Source: Sporisorium sorghi | Taxonomy: Eukaryota > Basidiomycota > Ustilaginomycetes > Ustilaginales > Ustilaginaceae | Length of the DNA: 64,000 bases | Assembly: GCA_023212695.1 (NCBI GenBank) | Contig: JALCCG010000006.1 | Location: 159,065-223,064, forward strand | Direction of reading: 5' to 3' | Shown here: in pieces, positions 43,039-51,924 of the stretch | Position numbering within the stretch: position 1 is the first letter of the stretch | Layout of the letters: each line of letters begins with the position of its first letter | Notes under the pieces: generated by a model | Databases searched by the model: none | Seen by the model: the letters and a program-made list of their open reading frames with translations, nothing else | Told to the model about the DNA's origin: nothing | Made by a program: the position numbers and the translations under genes

Positions 43039-43968
43039 TTACGATCCGCTGCCCGTTCCCGTTGTAAAAGACCAAGTGCGGCTGTGCCACGCTTGTGTGC
43101 CTTCTAACCGATATTTTACCGAAACTGTATAGGTGTGGAGTCCTCGCAATATTTCCTTGGGGAACAGGAACAGGGTGTCTCTGGATATCTCCTCGTAAAA
43201 AGGAAGGAGGGCACCCTCCTCATCTCTAATGGCGGCCTCAAACTTATCGATCGGACCTGCAGCCGTCGCTGAAATGATATAGCCTGAATGTTCCACGTCA
43301 AATTGGACCAAGGGATTAGGCGTCTCAAACCCGTAAAATCCAATTCCGGTATTCTGCATACCGTCGTAAGGATAGATGGCGAGGCCGCCAGCGATGGGCG
43401 ATGTTGTGCTGCCTGCCAGGTTCACGACAGCCGTCCCGCCAACGAGAGCGATCCCGATCTCCTGAAAGTTTGGACTCAGAACCATTTGACGGTGGTATGC
43501 GGTATCCAGCCAGCCCTTCATGGCGTTCAGACTGCTCTTCTGGCGAAAATGCATGACTTCGCCTGATGCATACCCCTGCTTCGAGGGGGACACATAACCT
43601 GCGGCCGCTAGTCGATCTCGGATACGGGTTCCGCGATAGCCGGGAAGTCCAGCCTTTTCGTTATGGGCGCTCAGATTGGGTGTCACCTTATTTATATTGA
43701 AGTAACGGGCATGAAGCTCAGCAGCTTCGGTAATCCGGTCATTTAAGGTGACAGCAGGCAGTCCGGCTTTAGCTCGAACCTCATTCAAGTAGGCGAGCGC
43801 TTCGTATTGATCCCGGGAATATGAAGTGAGGCTGGAAGTTTCGATTGTGCTGGCGGATAGTTCAACGTTTCCTGGCCAAGCGCCGGTTAGTGCAAGGCTT
43901 GTGATCAGCATCACAGCAGCTGCGATACGTGCAATCACAGATCCACATCGACGGGGGGGATGCAGCAT
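43039..43968 (-). CDS. Exported CAP-domain (SCP/PR-1-like) protein
   Basis: 309 residues from ATG 43968, which is preceded by GAGAGGAGA and gives a normal export signal (PPRRCGSVIARIAAAVMLITSLALTGAW); in-frame ATGs at 44028 and 44058 would add residues without a good ribosome site. The CAP domain (residues about 55-165) has ALAYLNEVRAKAGLPAVTLNDRITEAAELHARYFNIN, then ASGEVMHF and AYHRQMVLSPNFQEIGIALVGG. The C-terminal part is a beta-sandwich-like extension (FVEHSGYIISATAAGP, HTYTVSVKYRL, WSFTTGTG). Bacterial members act at the cell surface; role unknown. It converges with the CYTH gene with two bases between stops. Confidence 0.82.
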   Translation of the reverse strand: MLHPPRRCGSVIARIAAAVMLITSLALTGAWPGNVELSASTIETSSLTSYSRDQYEALAYLNEVRAKAGLPAVTLNDRITEAAELHARYFNINKVTPNLSAHNEKAGLPGYRGTRIRDRLAAAGYVSPSKQGYASGEVMHFRQKSSLNAMKGWLDTAYHRQMVLSPNFQEIGIALVGGTAVVNLAGSTTSPIAGGLAIYPYDGMQNTGIGFYGFETPNPLVQFDVEHSGYIISATAAGPIDKFEAAIRDEEGALLPFYEEISRDTLFLFPKEILRGLHTYTVSVKYRLEGTQAWHSRTWSFTTGTGSGS

Positions 43969-44066
43969 GGATGGAAATTCTCCTCTCAAGCATAGTTTCA
44001 AGAGAAGGGATTCGATGGACTTCTTCATTTCTCCTGCTCGCCGTTTCCTGCATACCATTTATGTGC

Positions 44067-44106
44067 AAAAAAAACGCAAGCCCATCCTGCGGCTCGCGTT
44101 TTTTTA
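44067..44106 (-). terminator. Terminator of the spore-coat ATP-grasp gene
   Basis: On the minus strand AACGCGAGCC pairs with GGGCTTGCGTT and is followed by a T-run. The plus strand has a matching T-run, so it may work both ways. Confidence 0.8.
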
Positions 44107-44119
44107 ATGTGTAGATATG

Positions 44120-44875
44120 CTACTTAAACCGCCCATACTGCTTTCCGTAAGACAAGACGCGTTTGTACAAGCTTTGGTCCTTTAAATTCTTGAGCGGATA
44201 CACTTGGGGGCGGGTATTAACCTCCAGAATCCAAGGTCTGCCGCTGGAATCGATAGCCACATCGAGACCCAGTTCTTTGAAACCGCGGTAATGCCGGTCA
44301 AAGTTATAACCAGTGGCAACGCCTATCTCCTTCAGCTCAGATTCTGCCTGCCGGATAAAGGCAGAATCAAATCCTGCACCACTCATCGTTTTATGGAAGG
44401 TGCCAATGCTGCCTCCCTGGTTATAATTGGTGGCTACCTTGCCCGGGCTGCCGATTTTCGTGAACAGGACGGTGCTGACCCATTTTCCCTGACTTGTCTT
44501 CTGTACCATGACCCGGATATCGAATGGCTTGCCTTTGCTTTTGGCTAACCGAATTCCTTTTTGGAGCAGATAGGGACGTTTACCGGCAAAGCGGTTCAAC
44601 TCCCGATACAATTCGGAAGAACTCGAATACGTGGTTTTTTTGGTGTTAAGCTGAGTTTGGTAGCCTCCGTCGGTTTTGCGGATCCGAATAATGTTATTGC
44701 CGCCTGATCCGCCGGTTGGCTTGAAGTAGACGTTGGAATAGTCGCCCAGCATGGTGGACAGGTTTTTTTTGTTAAACGTCAGGGTGACCGGTACATATTT
44801 TCGGAAATAGGAATCTTCAAGCAACCATTGCGTTTTCTTCCATTTGCTCTTGATGGTGCTGCTTTTATATTTCAT
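44120..44875 (-). CDS. YheC/YheD-family ATP-grasp protein (spore coat-associated)
   Basis: 251 residues from ATG 44875 with GAGAGGTGAG upstream. The ATP-grasp core is present: DYSNVYFKPTGGSGGNNIIRI, YLLQKGIRLAKSKGKPFDIRVMVQKT and the C-terminal ELGLDVAIDSSGRPWILEVNTRPQ, with the metal-binding Asp/Glu/Asn. YheC/D proteins of Bacillus are endospore coat-associated. The start region is shorter than in YheC, so it is probably a single-domain member. Sporulation role is by family, not shown here. Confidence 0.85.
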   Translation of the reverse strand: MKYKSSTIKSKWKKTQWLLEDSYFRKYVPVTLTFNKKNLSTMLGDYSNVYFKPTGGSGGNNIIRIRKTDGGYQTQLNTKKTTYSSSSELYRELNRFAGKRPYLLQKGIRLAKSKGKPFDIRVMVQKTSQGKWVSTVLFTKIGSPGKVATNYNQGGSIGTFHKTMSGAGFDSAFIRQAESELKEIGVATGYNFDRHYRGFKELGLDVAIDSSGRPWILEVNTRPQVYPLKNLKDQSLYKRVLSYGKQYGRFK

Positions 44876-44956
44876 AGTTAAGAGGCTCACCTCTCTTTTT
44901 TTGTTCAGCATATGCCGAAAAAGTAGAGCGAGCCTCCACGATGGCCTTGAATCAAG

Positions 44957-45346
44957 CTATCTGCCTGAGAACAATTTTTTATCGAAAAACAACAAGATGA
45001 TAAATAAAGCTGCTGCGACAAGCAGTATGGAAGCTGGAATGATAAAAGCCAGCAGTGTAGCCGTATTCTGCATCTGATAATACATCAACATGCCCAGGGG
45101 CATGATCCCGCCTCCCAAGAGGCTGGTCCAGAAGTGCAGTGCAGCCGTTTTTTTCATACTGAGTTTCTCCCGAAACACGTAGTAAAACATGCCGTAGGCA
45201 AACAAGGTCAACCAGCCTACCACCAGGATGTGGGCATGGCCTGCAACCATGCTGTAGCTGCTTCTTCCTGCCATATCCGCTCCGATTAAAGCGCCGATGA
45301 GTGTATAGATGGCCGCAATTCGCATCAGCCATTTGCCGTAGTTCAA
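44957..45346 (-). CDS. Small four-helix membrane protein (cytochrome-oxidase-like family)
   Basis: 129 residues from TTG 45346, supported by AGGGGG about 10 bases upstream; ATG 45325 is a shorter alternative and the frame is open to 45418. Four membrane segments: YTLIGALIGADMAG, HAHILVVGWLTLFAYGMFYYVF, HFWTSLLGGGIMPLGMLMYYQM, and FIIPASILLVAAALFIILLFF. The GHAHILVVGW motif recalls histidines of heme-copper oxidase-like proteins, but the usual six-histidine set is absent. I do not recognise its function. Confidence 0.7.
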   Translation of the reverse strand: MNYGKWLMRIAAIYTLIGALIGADMAGRSSYSMVAGHAHILVVGWLTLFAYGMFYYVFREKLSMKKTAALHFWTSLLGGGIMPLGMLMYYQMQNTATLLAFIIPASILLVAAALFIILLFFDKKLFSGR

Positions 45347-45495
45347 TATGAGATATTCCCCCTTGCATAAAGAATCAGTCTCAAGTATACAAGAGTTATG
45401 TGAACGGAGCATGAACAAAATAGGATCCGGAAATTGAATAGGGGGACATCATCTACTATAATCAGGTAGATCCGTCATGAAGGAGTGAATGTTCC

Positions 45496-45858
45496 GTGCG
45501 AGACCCGCTTATAACCTATTGTCTTTCGAAGAAAGCTGCAGCCGAGGACTATCCGTTTGGACCGCTTCCGCTTGTGATGAAGGTCGGCGGCAAAATGTTT
45601 GCCCTGATTACGATAACGGAAGAGAAGGTCAGTCATATCTCCCTGAAATGTGATCCCGTGATCGCTGAGAATTTGCGTGAACAGCATGAAGCAGTACAAC
45701 CTGGATATCACCTGAACAAGAAACATTGGAACACGGTAGCCATCGATGGCTCCCTAACGGAAGCGGATGTACACGATATGATTGATCATTCGTATGATTT
45801 GGTGTTGAAGAGCCTGCCCAAAACACAGCGTTTAGCCATCTCCCAGCGGCTGGTATGA
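45496..45858 (+). CDS. YjbR/MmcQ-family protein
   Basis: 120 residues from GTG 45496 with AAGGAGTGAATG upstream. Typical family signature: CLSKKAAAEDYPFGPLPLVMKVGGKMFALI, HISLKCDP, then VQPGYHLNKKHWNTVAIDGSLTEADVHDMIDHSYDLVLKSLPK. The fold is CyaY-like, and DNA binding has been suggested, but the cellular role is unknown. A stem-loop follows the gene. Confidence 0.9.
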   Translation: MRDPLITYCLSKKAAAEDYPFGPLPLVMKVGGKMFALITITEEKVSHISLKCDPVIAENLREQHEAVQPGYHLNKKHWNTVAIDGSLTEADVHDMIDHSYDLVLKSLPKTQRLAISQRLV

Positions 45859-45875
45859 TATCATCTGAAACAGCC

Positions 45876-45945
45876 ATAATCGCCCTCTTGGCAGAATGGA
45901 AACAGATAGGGTCTGTCATCCGCTAGCCAGAGGGCGATTATTTAA
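45876..45945 (+). terminator. Long stem-loop after the YjbR-like gene
   Basis: ATAATCGCCCTCTTGGC at 45876-45892 pairs with GCCAGAGGGCGATTAT at 45926-45941, loop about 33 bases, followed by only a short T-run (TTT). Probably a weak or two-way terminator. Confidence 0.5.
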
Positions 45946-45991
45946 CATGAGTTAGCTTAGCCCGGCCCCATCCATTGCACCTGTTTCTTCA

Positions 45992-47275
45992 TTAGAATGG
46001 TTTCATGCCTAACGTATCTACTTTCTCTCCTGTAATATCTACGCCCATGCGGTTTGTAATGTCGCGGTAATGGCCGGCCCGCCGCTGTACGGGACTTCCT
46101 TCGATTTCTCCAAGGTTCGCTTCCAGACCGTTCAAGACCATAACCGTTGTGCCGAAGCCCGGATCTCCCAAGCCCCTGAACTTCTCTAGCGGAGAAGGCT
46201 TCCATCTGCCGACCATGACATCATGAGCAGATGGCTTCGGGTTCTGCGGTGTCATCCAGAACAGGATAGCAGTCATGTAGCCGATTTTGCCATCGGCGGC
46301 AACGATCTCCGGACTGTCCAGAAGCACGCTTTTGTCCCCGTAAATAATAGAGCTGAACAGACCATAGTTGAAGTTCCAGCTCAGCATGATCGGTCCGCGG
46401 CCGTAATAACGCTTGTCCGGTGTTCCGGGGTACAGCTCAGCGCTTGCCGGATCAACGAAGGCATCCTGGTTGACACCTGTCCGGCCGGCGATGTTTTCAT
46501 TCCAGAACAGCCCCCAACGCAGAGGACCTCCCGGAGCGGTGGCCCAGCCTCCGCCTGTCTCGTGGGACAGGTTAGCGAGGAAGGCGGCAAGTTCACGCTT
46601 GCGGTCCTTCTTGAATCCTTCCTTCAGGAACGTTCCGCCGTCAATGATAACGGTTTCAATTGTTTTGTTCCGGTTGCTGGCTGAGTTAAAATCTGCTGAA
46701 CGCACCACAAGTGTTTCTACCCGGCCGTCCTTGTCCAATCTATAAATCTCTTGGGCAGAAGGCGTTCCTTGCCGCGTGCGGATCTTGATCTTCAGATTGG
46801 ACACTTCCGCTACCGCATGTATGAGATTGTCGTATGAGAAATAATCCTTCTGATCGGCTTTGTAGTATTCTTTGCCCTTGGCGACCTTAAACCATTCCTC
46901 TGAGCCGAGCCGGTATGGGAACAGCGCTTCGAAATCTTCTTTCGAGAGGAGCGCTTTAACCGCTTCGATAGCTTTCTCCGGGGTATAATCCGGGTCGAGA
47001 TCATCCCAGTTCTGAACGATTTCCTTGCGGCTGATCAGTCGGTGCTCGCCGACTGCAAGAGAGCTGTTCTGAGACTGACTGACTTGTGCAGGAGCTGAGG
47101 TGCCAGATGTGCTGGATTCGAGGCTGACGTTCAGAGTCGCGGGTGATGCTGCGGCCTGAGGCGTTTCATCGGCCGCAAAGGCATGAAGCGGCGTCATGAG
47201 GAGTGTTGCACTCAGGGCTGCAATCATACTTCGCTGGATGGTTTTGCCGGATAACGGATACTTCCACAGGGTCAT
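45992..47275 (-). CDS. Secreted chitinase, GH19-like
   Basis: 427 residues from ATG 47275, seven bases after AGAGGAG. Signal peptide with AALSATLLMTPLHAFAADE (cleavage near residue 36). After a Ser/Thr/Ala-rich linker (to about residue 75), the lysozyme-like GH19 core runs to the end: LAAFLANLSHETGGGWATAP (catalytic glutamate region), LRWGLFWNEN, YYGRGPIMLSWNFNYG, IGYMTAILFWMTPQNPKPSAHDVMVG. The HET and YGRGP-type motifs are those of chitin-degrading GH19 enzymes. No separate chitin-binding module is seen. Likely degrades fungal or arthropod chitin. Confidence 0.86.
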   Translation of the reverse strand: MTLWKYPLSGKTIQRSMIAALSATLLMTPLHAFAADETPQAAASPATLNVSLESSTSGTSAPAQVSQSQNSSLAVGEHRLISRKEIVQNWDDLDPDYTPEKAIEAVKALLSKEDFEALFPYRLGSEEWFKVAKGKEYYKADQKDYFSYDNLIHAVAEVSNLKIKIRTRQGTPSAQEIYRLDKDGRVETLVVRSADFNSASNRNKTIETVIIDGGTFLKEGFKKDRKRELAAFLANLSHETGGGWATAPGGPLRWGLFWNENIAGRTGVNQDAFVDPASAELYPGTPDKRYYGRGPIMLSWNFNYGLFSSIIYGDKSVLLDSPEIVAADGKIGYMTAILFWMTPQNPKPSAHDVMVGRWKPSPLEKFRGLGDPGFGTTVMVLNGLEANLGEIEGSPVQRRAGHYRDITNRMGVDITGEKVDTLGMKPF

Positions 47276-47527
47276 ACACATTCTCCTCTTTATCATTGGG
47301 ATGGATTACATTGCCATCATATATACGGTATGTCGTTTTGTACATAGTCAGGAAATCCCACGAGTTTACGATCAATGAACACTTAAGATGCTGACGTGCT
47401 CAATCGGGCGGAGGGAGATGTATCGATTGGCAGGGGATTTGCTGTGGAATGAATGGGGATACCGTCGAACCACCGATACGCGGATTCATAGTGTACTCCG
47501 ACTTGAAGACTAGTTTTCCATGCCAAA

Positions 47528-47541
47528 AACATTATAATGTT
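47528..47541. repeat. AACATTATAATGTT dyad before the MATE gene
   Basis: A perfect 14-bp palindrome 130 bases before the exporter start, overlapping the region where a promoter would lie. Size and composition fit a MarR- or TetR-type operator. Otherwise 47276-47672 holds only an AT-rich upstream region and no gene I can support. Confidence 0.45.
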
Positions 47542-47672
47542 ATTATGTTTTTGATCCTATTAATCTGTTATTCTATGGAAATGGCGGTGTGTTTCAATTT
47601 GTTCTGTTCATTTCCGTAGATTCATATATATTAGAGGATAATCATCTTATAGACGAAGAAGGGTTAGCTGAC

Positions 47673-49025
47673 ATGAGATTATTTGTTCGGGAGAAGGGAT
47701 TTTACAAAAGCTTTTTCTGGCTGATGCTTGTGATCGGGATGCAGAACCTGATATCAGTCGGTGTGAACTTGTCAGACAACGTCATGCTGGGAGGGTATAG
47801 TGAATCGGCTTTATCGGGTGTTGCCCTCGCAAATCAGATCCAATTCCTGCTGCACATGCTGGTTATGGGGGTATGTGAGGGGCTGGTCATCATGTCGTCC
47901 AGATTCTGGGGAGCCAAGGATTTAGGCTTGATCAAAAAAGCGGCAAGCATCGGAATGCGCATGGCCATACTCCTCAGCGTTGTGTTATGGGTGATTGTTT
48001 TCTTTTTCCCGCATGAGGTGCTGTCCTTGTTTACGAAGGAAGAGAATGTGATTGCTGCCGGCGTGGAATATTTAAAAATCATCTGTTTCTCGTATATCTT
48101 CTTTGCCATTACCAGCTCCCTGCTGGCCTCCTTGCGGAGCGTGGAGACGGTAAAAATCGGTTTCGTGGTATCCTTATCCACGCTGATCATCAACATTTGC
48201 CTGAACTATATCCTCATATACGGATATTTGGGATTTCCGGAGCTTGGTGTGGCCGGATCGGCCATTGCAACGCTGACAGCGCGAATCATTGAATGCATCA
48301 TCGTCATCATTTATATTAAGCGATTTGACCGTAAAATTTGGTTGAAGCTGCAGGATTTCCTGCAGTTCGATATGGGACTCTTCAAACAGTATATCCGGGT
48401 CGGATCCCCGATCCTGATGTCCAACACGATCTGGGGCCTTGCGATGGCGGCACAGACGGCCATTCTCGGGCATATGGGGGAATCGGCCATCGCAGCAAAC
48501 AGTATCGCCACAACGATCTTTCAGATGGTGACCGTCATCATATACGCTTCCGCCAGTGCAACGGCTGTAATCATTGGAAAAACGATCGGCGAAGGCAGGA
48601 TGGACAAAATCATATCCTATGCCAAAACGCTGCAGATCCTGTATATCCTCCTGGGTTTAGTGACGGGAGCTGTGCTGTTTATCATCAAGGATCTCGTGCT
48701 GGGTCTGTACTCCATTTCCGATGAAGCCCAAACACTCGCACTGCATTTCATGACGGTATTGTCCATCACCGTAGTCGGAACGGCCTATCAGATGCCGGCT
48801 TTGACAGGCATTGTGCGAAGCGGCGGAGACACCCGCTTTGTGCTGTACAACGATTTAATCTTTATGTGGCTCATTGTACTGCCATCCTCGGCACTGTGCG
48901 CGTTTGTCTTCAATCTGTCGCCACTCGCCATATTCATCTGTCTGAAGTCTGATCAGATTCTGAAATGCTTTGTGGCTATCGTGAAGGTCAATCGTTTCAA
49001 ATGGATACGATCCTTCAGTTCGTGA
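47673..49025 (+). CDS. MATE-family multidrug/solute exporter
   Basis: 450 residues from ATG 47673 (GAAGGG upstream); the frame is open to 47589 but that stretch is not supported. Twelve membrane segments in two halves. N half: LISVGVNLSDNVMLGGYSESALSGVALANQIQFLLHM. C half: RVGSPILMSNTIWGLAMAAQTAILGHMGESAIAANSIATTI and GTAYQMPALTGIVRSGGDTRFVLYNDL. NorM/DinF-like cation antiporter that exports cationic drugs or metabolites. Substrate unknown. Confidence 0.93.
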   Translation: MRLFVREKGFYKSFFWLMLVIGMQNLISVGVNLSDNVMLGGYSESALSGVALANQIQFLLHMLVMGVCEGLVIMSSRFWGAKDLGLIKKAASIGMRMAILLSVVLWVIVFFFPHEVLSLFTKEENVIAAGVEYLKIICFSYIFFAITSSLLASLRSVETVKIGFVVSLSTLIINICLNYILIYGYLGFPELGVAGSAIATLTARIIECIIVIIYIKRFDRKIWLKLQDFLQFDMGLFKQYIRVGSPILMSNTIWGLAMAAQTAILGHMGESAIAANSIATTIFQMVTVIIYASASATAVIIGKTIGEGRMDKIISYAKTLQILYILLGLVTGAVLFIIKDLVLGLYSISDEAQTLALHFMTVLSITVVGTAYQMPALTGIVRSGGDTRFVLYNDLIFMWLIVLPSSALCAFVFNLSPLAIFICLKSDQILKCFVAIVKVNRFKWIRSFSS

Positions 49026-49057
49026 GGAGATCATTTGCTGATTGATTTGCATAGACC

Positions 49058-49101
49058 AAAAAAGGAATCCCCGGTTCGACTGAGGGGGATTCCTTTTTTG
49101 T
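49058..49101. terminator. Bidirectional terminator
   Basis: AAAAAAGGAATCCCC pairs with GGGGATTCCTTTTTT between the converging MATE and LuxR genes. Confidence 0.9.
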
Positions 49102-49112
49102 TACAGTCCGAT

Positions 49113-51734
49113 TTAATCGTCCAGCAGGTTTAATGACTGGGCTCTTACCAGTGCCTGTGTACGGGAGGTAACACCGAGCTTATCGTATAATCTGGATAAA
49201 TATACCCGGATCGTCCCTTCGGACAGGCCGAGTGCAGCGGCCATCTGCTTGTTGGCAGCACCTTGCAGAATAAGCCGCAGTAAATTCTTCTCATTTCGAT
49301 TCAGCTGTTCTGGTAGAGCCGATTGAGACGAGGTAATATGGGGGGTATCTGCCTTGACATGATTGGGAAAACGTTCCATAAGCATTCTCGCATAATGATG
49401 TGTCTGAATGAGCCTCATATCCACGTCCTCTTCTGGCGCTGGGTGGGAAGTATAACGCATCAACAGTTGATACATGTCCTCTCCTTCGTCAAGGAAGGTG
49501 CGGACATAACCGTTCTGTGCACCTAAACGCAGTGCTTCACGAAGAAGTTGAAGAGACTGCTTGCGTTGACCACGCTGGTACTCCAGCAAGGCTTGCAGGC
49601 ATGTGATTTCCATGATGCTGGATATTTGCAACTCACGCTCTGCCTGGGGCTTTAACAGCTCCAGAAGGTGCAGCGCCTCAGCTTCTTTGCGCTGTTTGCC
49701 TAACAGGCGGACAAGCGCCAAATATTCAGGTTCCCGGCTGTAGGTCGGTCGATCTTTGATTGAAATGGGGAGAACGGCGAGTTCTTTTCGGGCATCGGTT
49801 ATACGTCCTTCCCGAACATAAATCAAGCTGCGCACGGTTCTCAGTGAAGATAGCCACGAGTTCTCCTTTCTGCAGCTGGCTGCGTCCCATGCTTCATCCA
49901 AAACATGATGGGCAAGATGAAGTTTACCCTCGGCAGCATACAGTCTTGCTTCGGTAATATGCAGAGGTATGAACAAACCCATTGTTTTTTGGGAAGGAGG
50001 GGCTTTTCGGAGCTGCATCAGCAGCTGGCGACATTCCGCTAGGCGATTCCACTCATAGTAACCTTCACATAATGACATCTTTACATATAAATTCATGAGC
50101 GAATGATCCCAGCCATGGGCTTCCAGTACCCCGGTAAACAAATGCGCAATCCTTTCTGTATCCGCGGAAAGAGCGCCCTTCATACCAAGCGAGGTGCGCC
50201 TTACGTAAGGCTCCTGCCGATTATAATCAAACTGATAGTAGATCGGATTGTCGGGCGTAAGATTGTCAAGGATGCCCTCACTGAAAGCAAACCATTCGGC
50301 AAAATCCCCGTTCAAAAAAACAAGATTGGACCGCACAAACAGCATGCTGCTTCGGAGCTGCTCTCGCCGGCTAGATGATGGGAGGTTGCTGCACGCTTCC
50401 TCGATGTTCGCGAGCATACGCTCAGAACGTTCAAGATCCCCCATCAGAACGACAACAAAGGTATGCAATAATGACGTTTCCAGCGTGACTGGGAAGCTTG
50501 GCGGGACGCGATCAAACCATTGCTGCAAGGTGGTGAGCTCCCCTCGCTCAAGCACGGTTTGCGCATGCTGCTCCAGCAAGCCCACCGCAGACTCGATATC
50601 CTGCGCTGCAAACATATGGTCGATGGCTTCATCTGTGGAGCCGATGGAGGCGTAATATTGGCCTGCGAGTCGATGACGTTTAACATATTCCCCGTCACAC
50701 TCACGCTGCAGCAGGTCCTGCAAAAATTGCGAGAACAGATGATGATAGCGAAACCAGGCATGTTGTTCATCCAGTGGCACAAGGAACAGATTCTGCTTCC
50801 GCAATTCTTCCAGCATAGATCGGCTGTTATCCGAATCGGTTACGGCATCGCATACTTGGACGTTCAATCGGGAAAGGACGGCGGTCTGGAGCAGAAAGCG
50901 AAACACCTCGGAAGGCAATTTCCCCACCACTTCCTGAAATAAATAACTCGAGACATGAAATTGATCGCCTTTGATCTCCTCCATGAAAGGTTCTAACCTG
51001 CTGCCCGAGCGAAGGGAAAGAGCAACGAGCTGTAGCCCGGTAATCCAGCCCTCGGTTCGGTCCAGCAATGTTTTCAATTGCATCGAATTTGGCTTGGGAT
51101 AGCTGCTGTCCGAGGCATGGCGGAAAAAGCGCTTTGTCTCATCGGAGGTGAATTGCAGCTGATCCGTTCCGATGTGGTTGATCTTGTGATCAGCCCACCG
51201 CTTAACGGTGGAGAACGGCAGATCCGTACGGGATGAAATCAATAAATGAATATGCCCAGGGAGGTAATCAATCAAGTACGAAAGCCCTTCATGGATTGGC
51301 GTATAGTAAATGCTGTGCAAATCTTCCAGAATGAGATGAAGAGTTTCATTCCACTCATACAAGTCGCTGATCAGCGTATCCAGATAAGCTGTAATCGAGA
51401 CGCCGGGCAGCATTTGCGTATGGTTCATAAGCCGTTCCCCTTGCTGCTCTGGAAGAACCGAAGCAATGGAGGCCGTAACGTACCTCCAAAAGCGGACGGG
51501 ATCGTTATCCCGTTCATCCAGTGACACCCAGGCGCACCGTTCGCTTACTGCATGAGCCCACTGCGCCAGAAGCGTGGATTTGCCATATCCGGCCGGCGCG
51601 ATAACGGTGGTCAGATGTCCTTGCTGGCCGGCCGTCATATTATGCAGCAGCCGATCTCGGGGAACCAGATGCTCCCTAAGTCCGGGAACGCTGATTTTCA
51701 TTTTCAGAATAGGTGAATTGATCGGTAGATTCAT
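49113..51734 (-). CDS. MalT-like LuxR-family (STAND) transcriptional activator
   Basis: 873 residues from ATG 51734 (GCGAGGG upstream; the frame is open a further 37 codons). N-terminal NTPase with Walker A APAGYGKST at about 46-54, then LILEDLHSIYY (Walker B region). A long helical TPR-like middle (LEQHAQTVLERGELTTLQQWFDRVPP; AEARLYAAEGKLHLAHHVLDEA) senses the inducer. The C-terminal LuxR HTH is LNRNEKNLLRLILQGAANKQMAAALGLSEGTIRVYLSRLYDKLGVTSRTQAL. MalT-type regulators bind ATP and an effector, then activate promoters. It is divergent from the RCC1/SLH protein, its most obvious target. Confidence 0.93.
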   Translation of the reverse strand: MNLPINSPILKMKISVPGLREHLVPRDRLLHNMTAGQQGHLTTVIAPAGYGKSTLLAQWAHAVSERCAWVSLDERDNDPVRFWRYVTASIASVLPEQQGERLMNHTQMLPGVSITAYLDTLISDLYEWNETLHLILEDLHSIYYTPIHEGLSYLIDYLPGHIHLLISSRTDLPFSTVKRWADHKINHIGTDQLQFTSDETKRFFRHASDSSYPKPNSMQLKTLLDRTEGWITGLQLVALSLRSGSRLEPFMEEIKGDQFHVSSYLFQEVVGKLPSEVFRFLLQTAVLSRLNVQVCDAVTDSDNSRSMLEELRKQNLFLVPLDEQHAWFRYHHLFSQFLQDLLQRECDGEYVKRHRLAGQYYASIGSTDEAIDHMFAAQDIESAVGLLEQHAQTVLERGELTTLQQWFDRVPPSFPVTLETSLLHTFVVVLMGDLERSERMLANIEEACSNLPSSSRREQLRSSMLFVRSNLVFLNGDFAEWFAFSEGILDNLTPDNPIYYQFDYNRQEPYVRRTSLGMKGALSADTERIAHLFTGVLEAHGWDHSLMNLYVKMSLCEGYYEWNRLAECRQLLMQLRKAPPSQKTMGLFIPLHITEARLYAAEGKLHLAHHVLDEAWDAASCRKENSWLSSLRTVRSLIYVREGRITDARKELAVLPISIKDRPTYSREPEYLALVRLLGKQRKEAEALHLLELLKPQAERELQISSIMEITCLQALLEYQRGQRKQSLQLLREALRLGAQNGYVRTFLDEGEDMYQLLMRYTSHPAPEEDVDMRLIQTHHYARMLMERFPNHVKADTPHITSSQSALPEQLNRNEKNLLRLILQGAANKQMAAALGLSEGTIRVYLSRLYDKLGVTSRTQALVRAQSLNLLDD

Positions 51735-51924
51735 AGGATACCCTCGCAATATACGAACTCTTTTATTAGGGAATTGAGTCGAGATAACTAGATTATATGA
51801 AAAAAATGATGAAAAGTTAACGTTTGTCAATCGTTTCGCTTCCATTTATTTGATAGCATACTTGGTGCCGAGGTCCCACTTGAGAGTATGGCTGATAGGT
51901 GCCGATTAAATGAAGGAGGAGATT

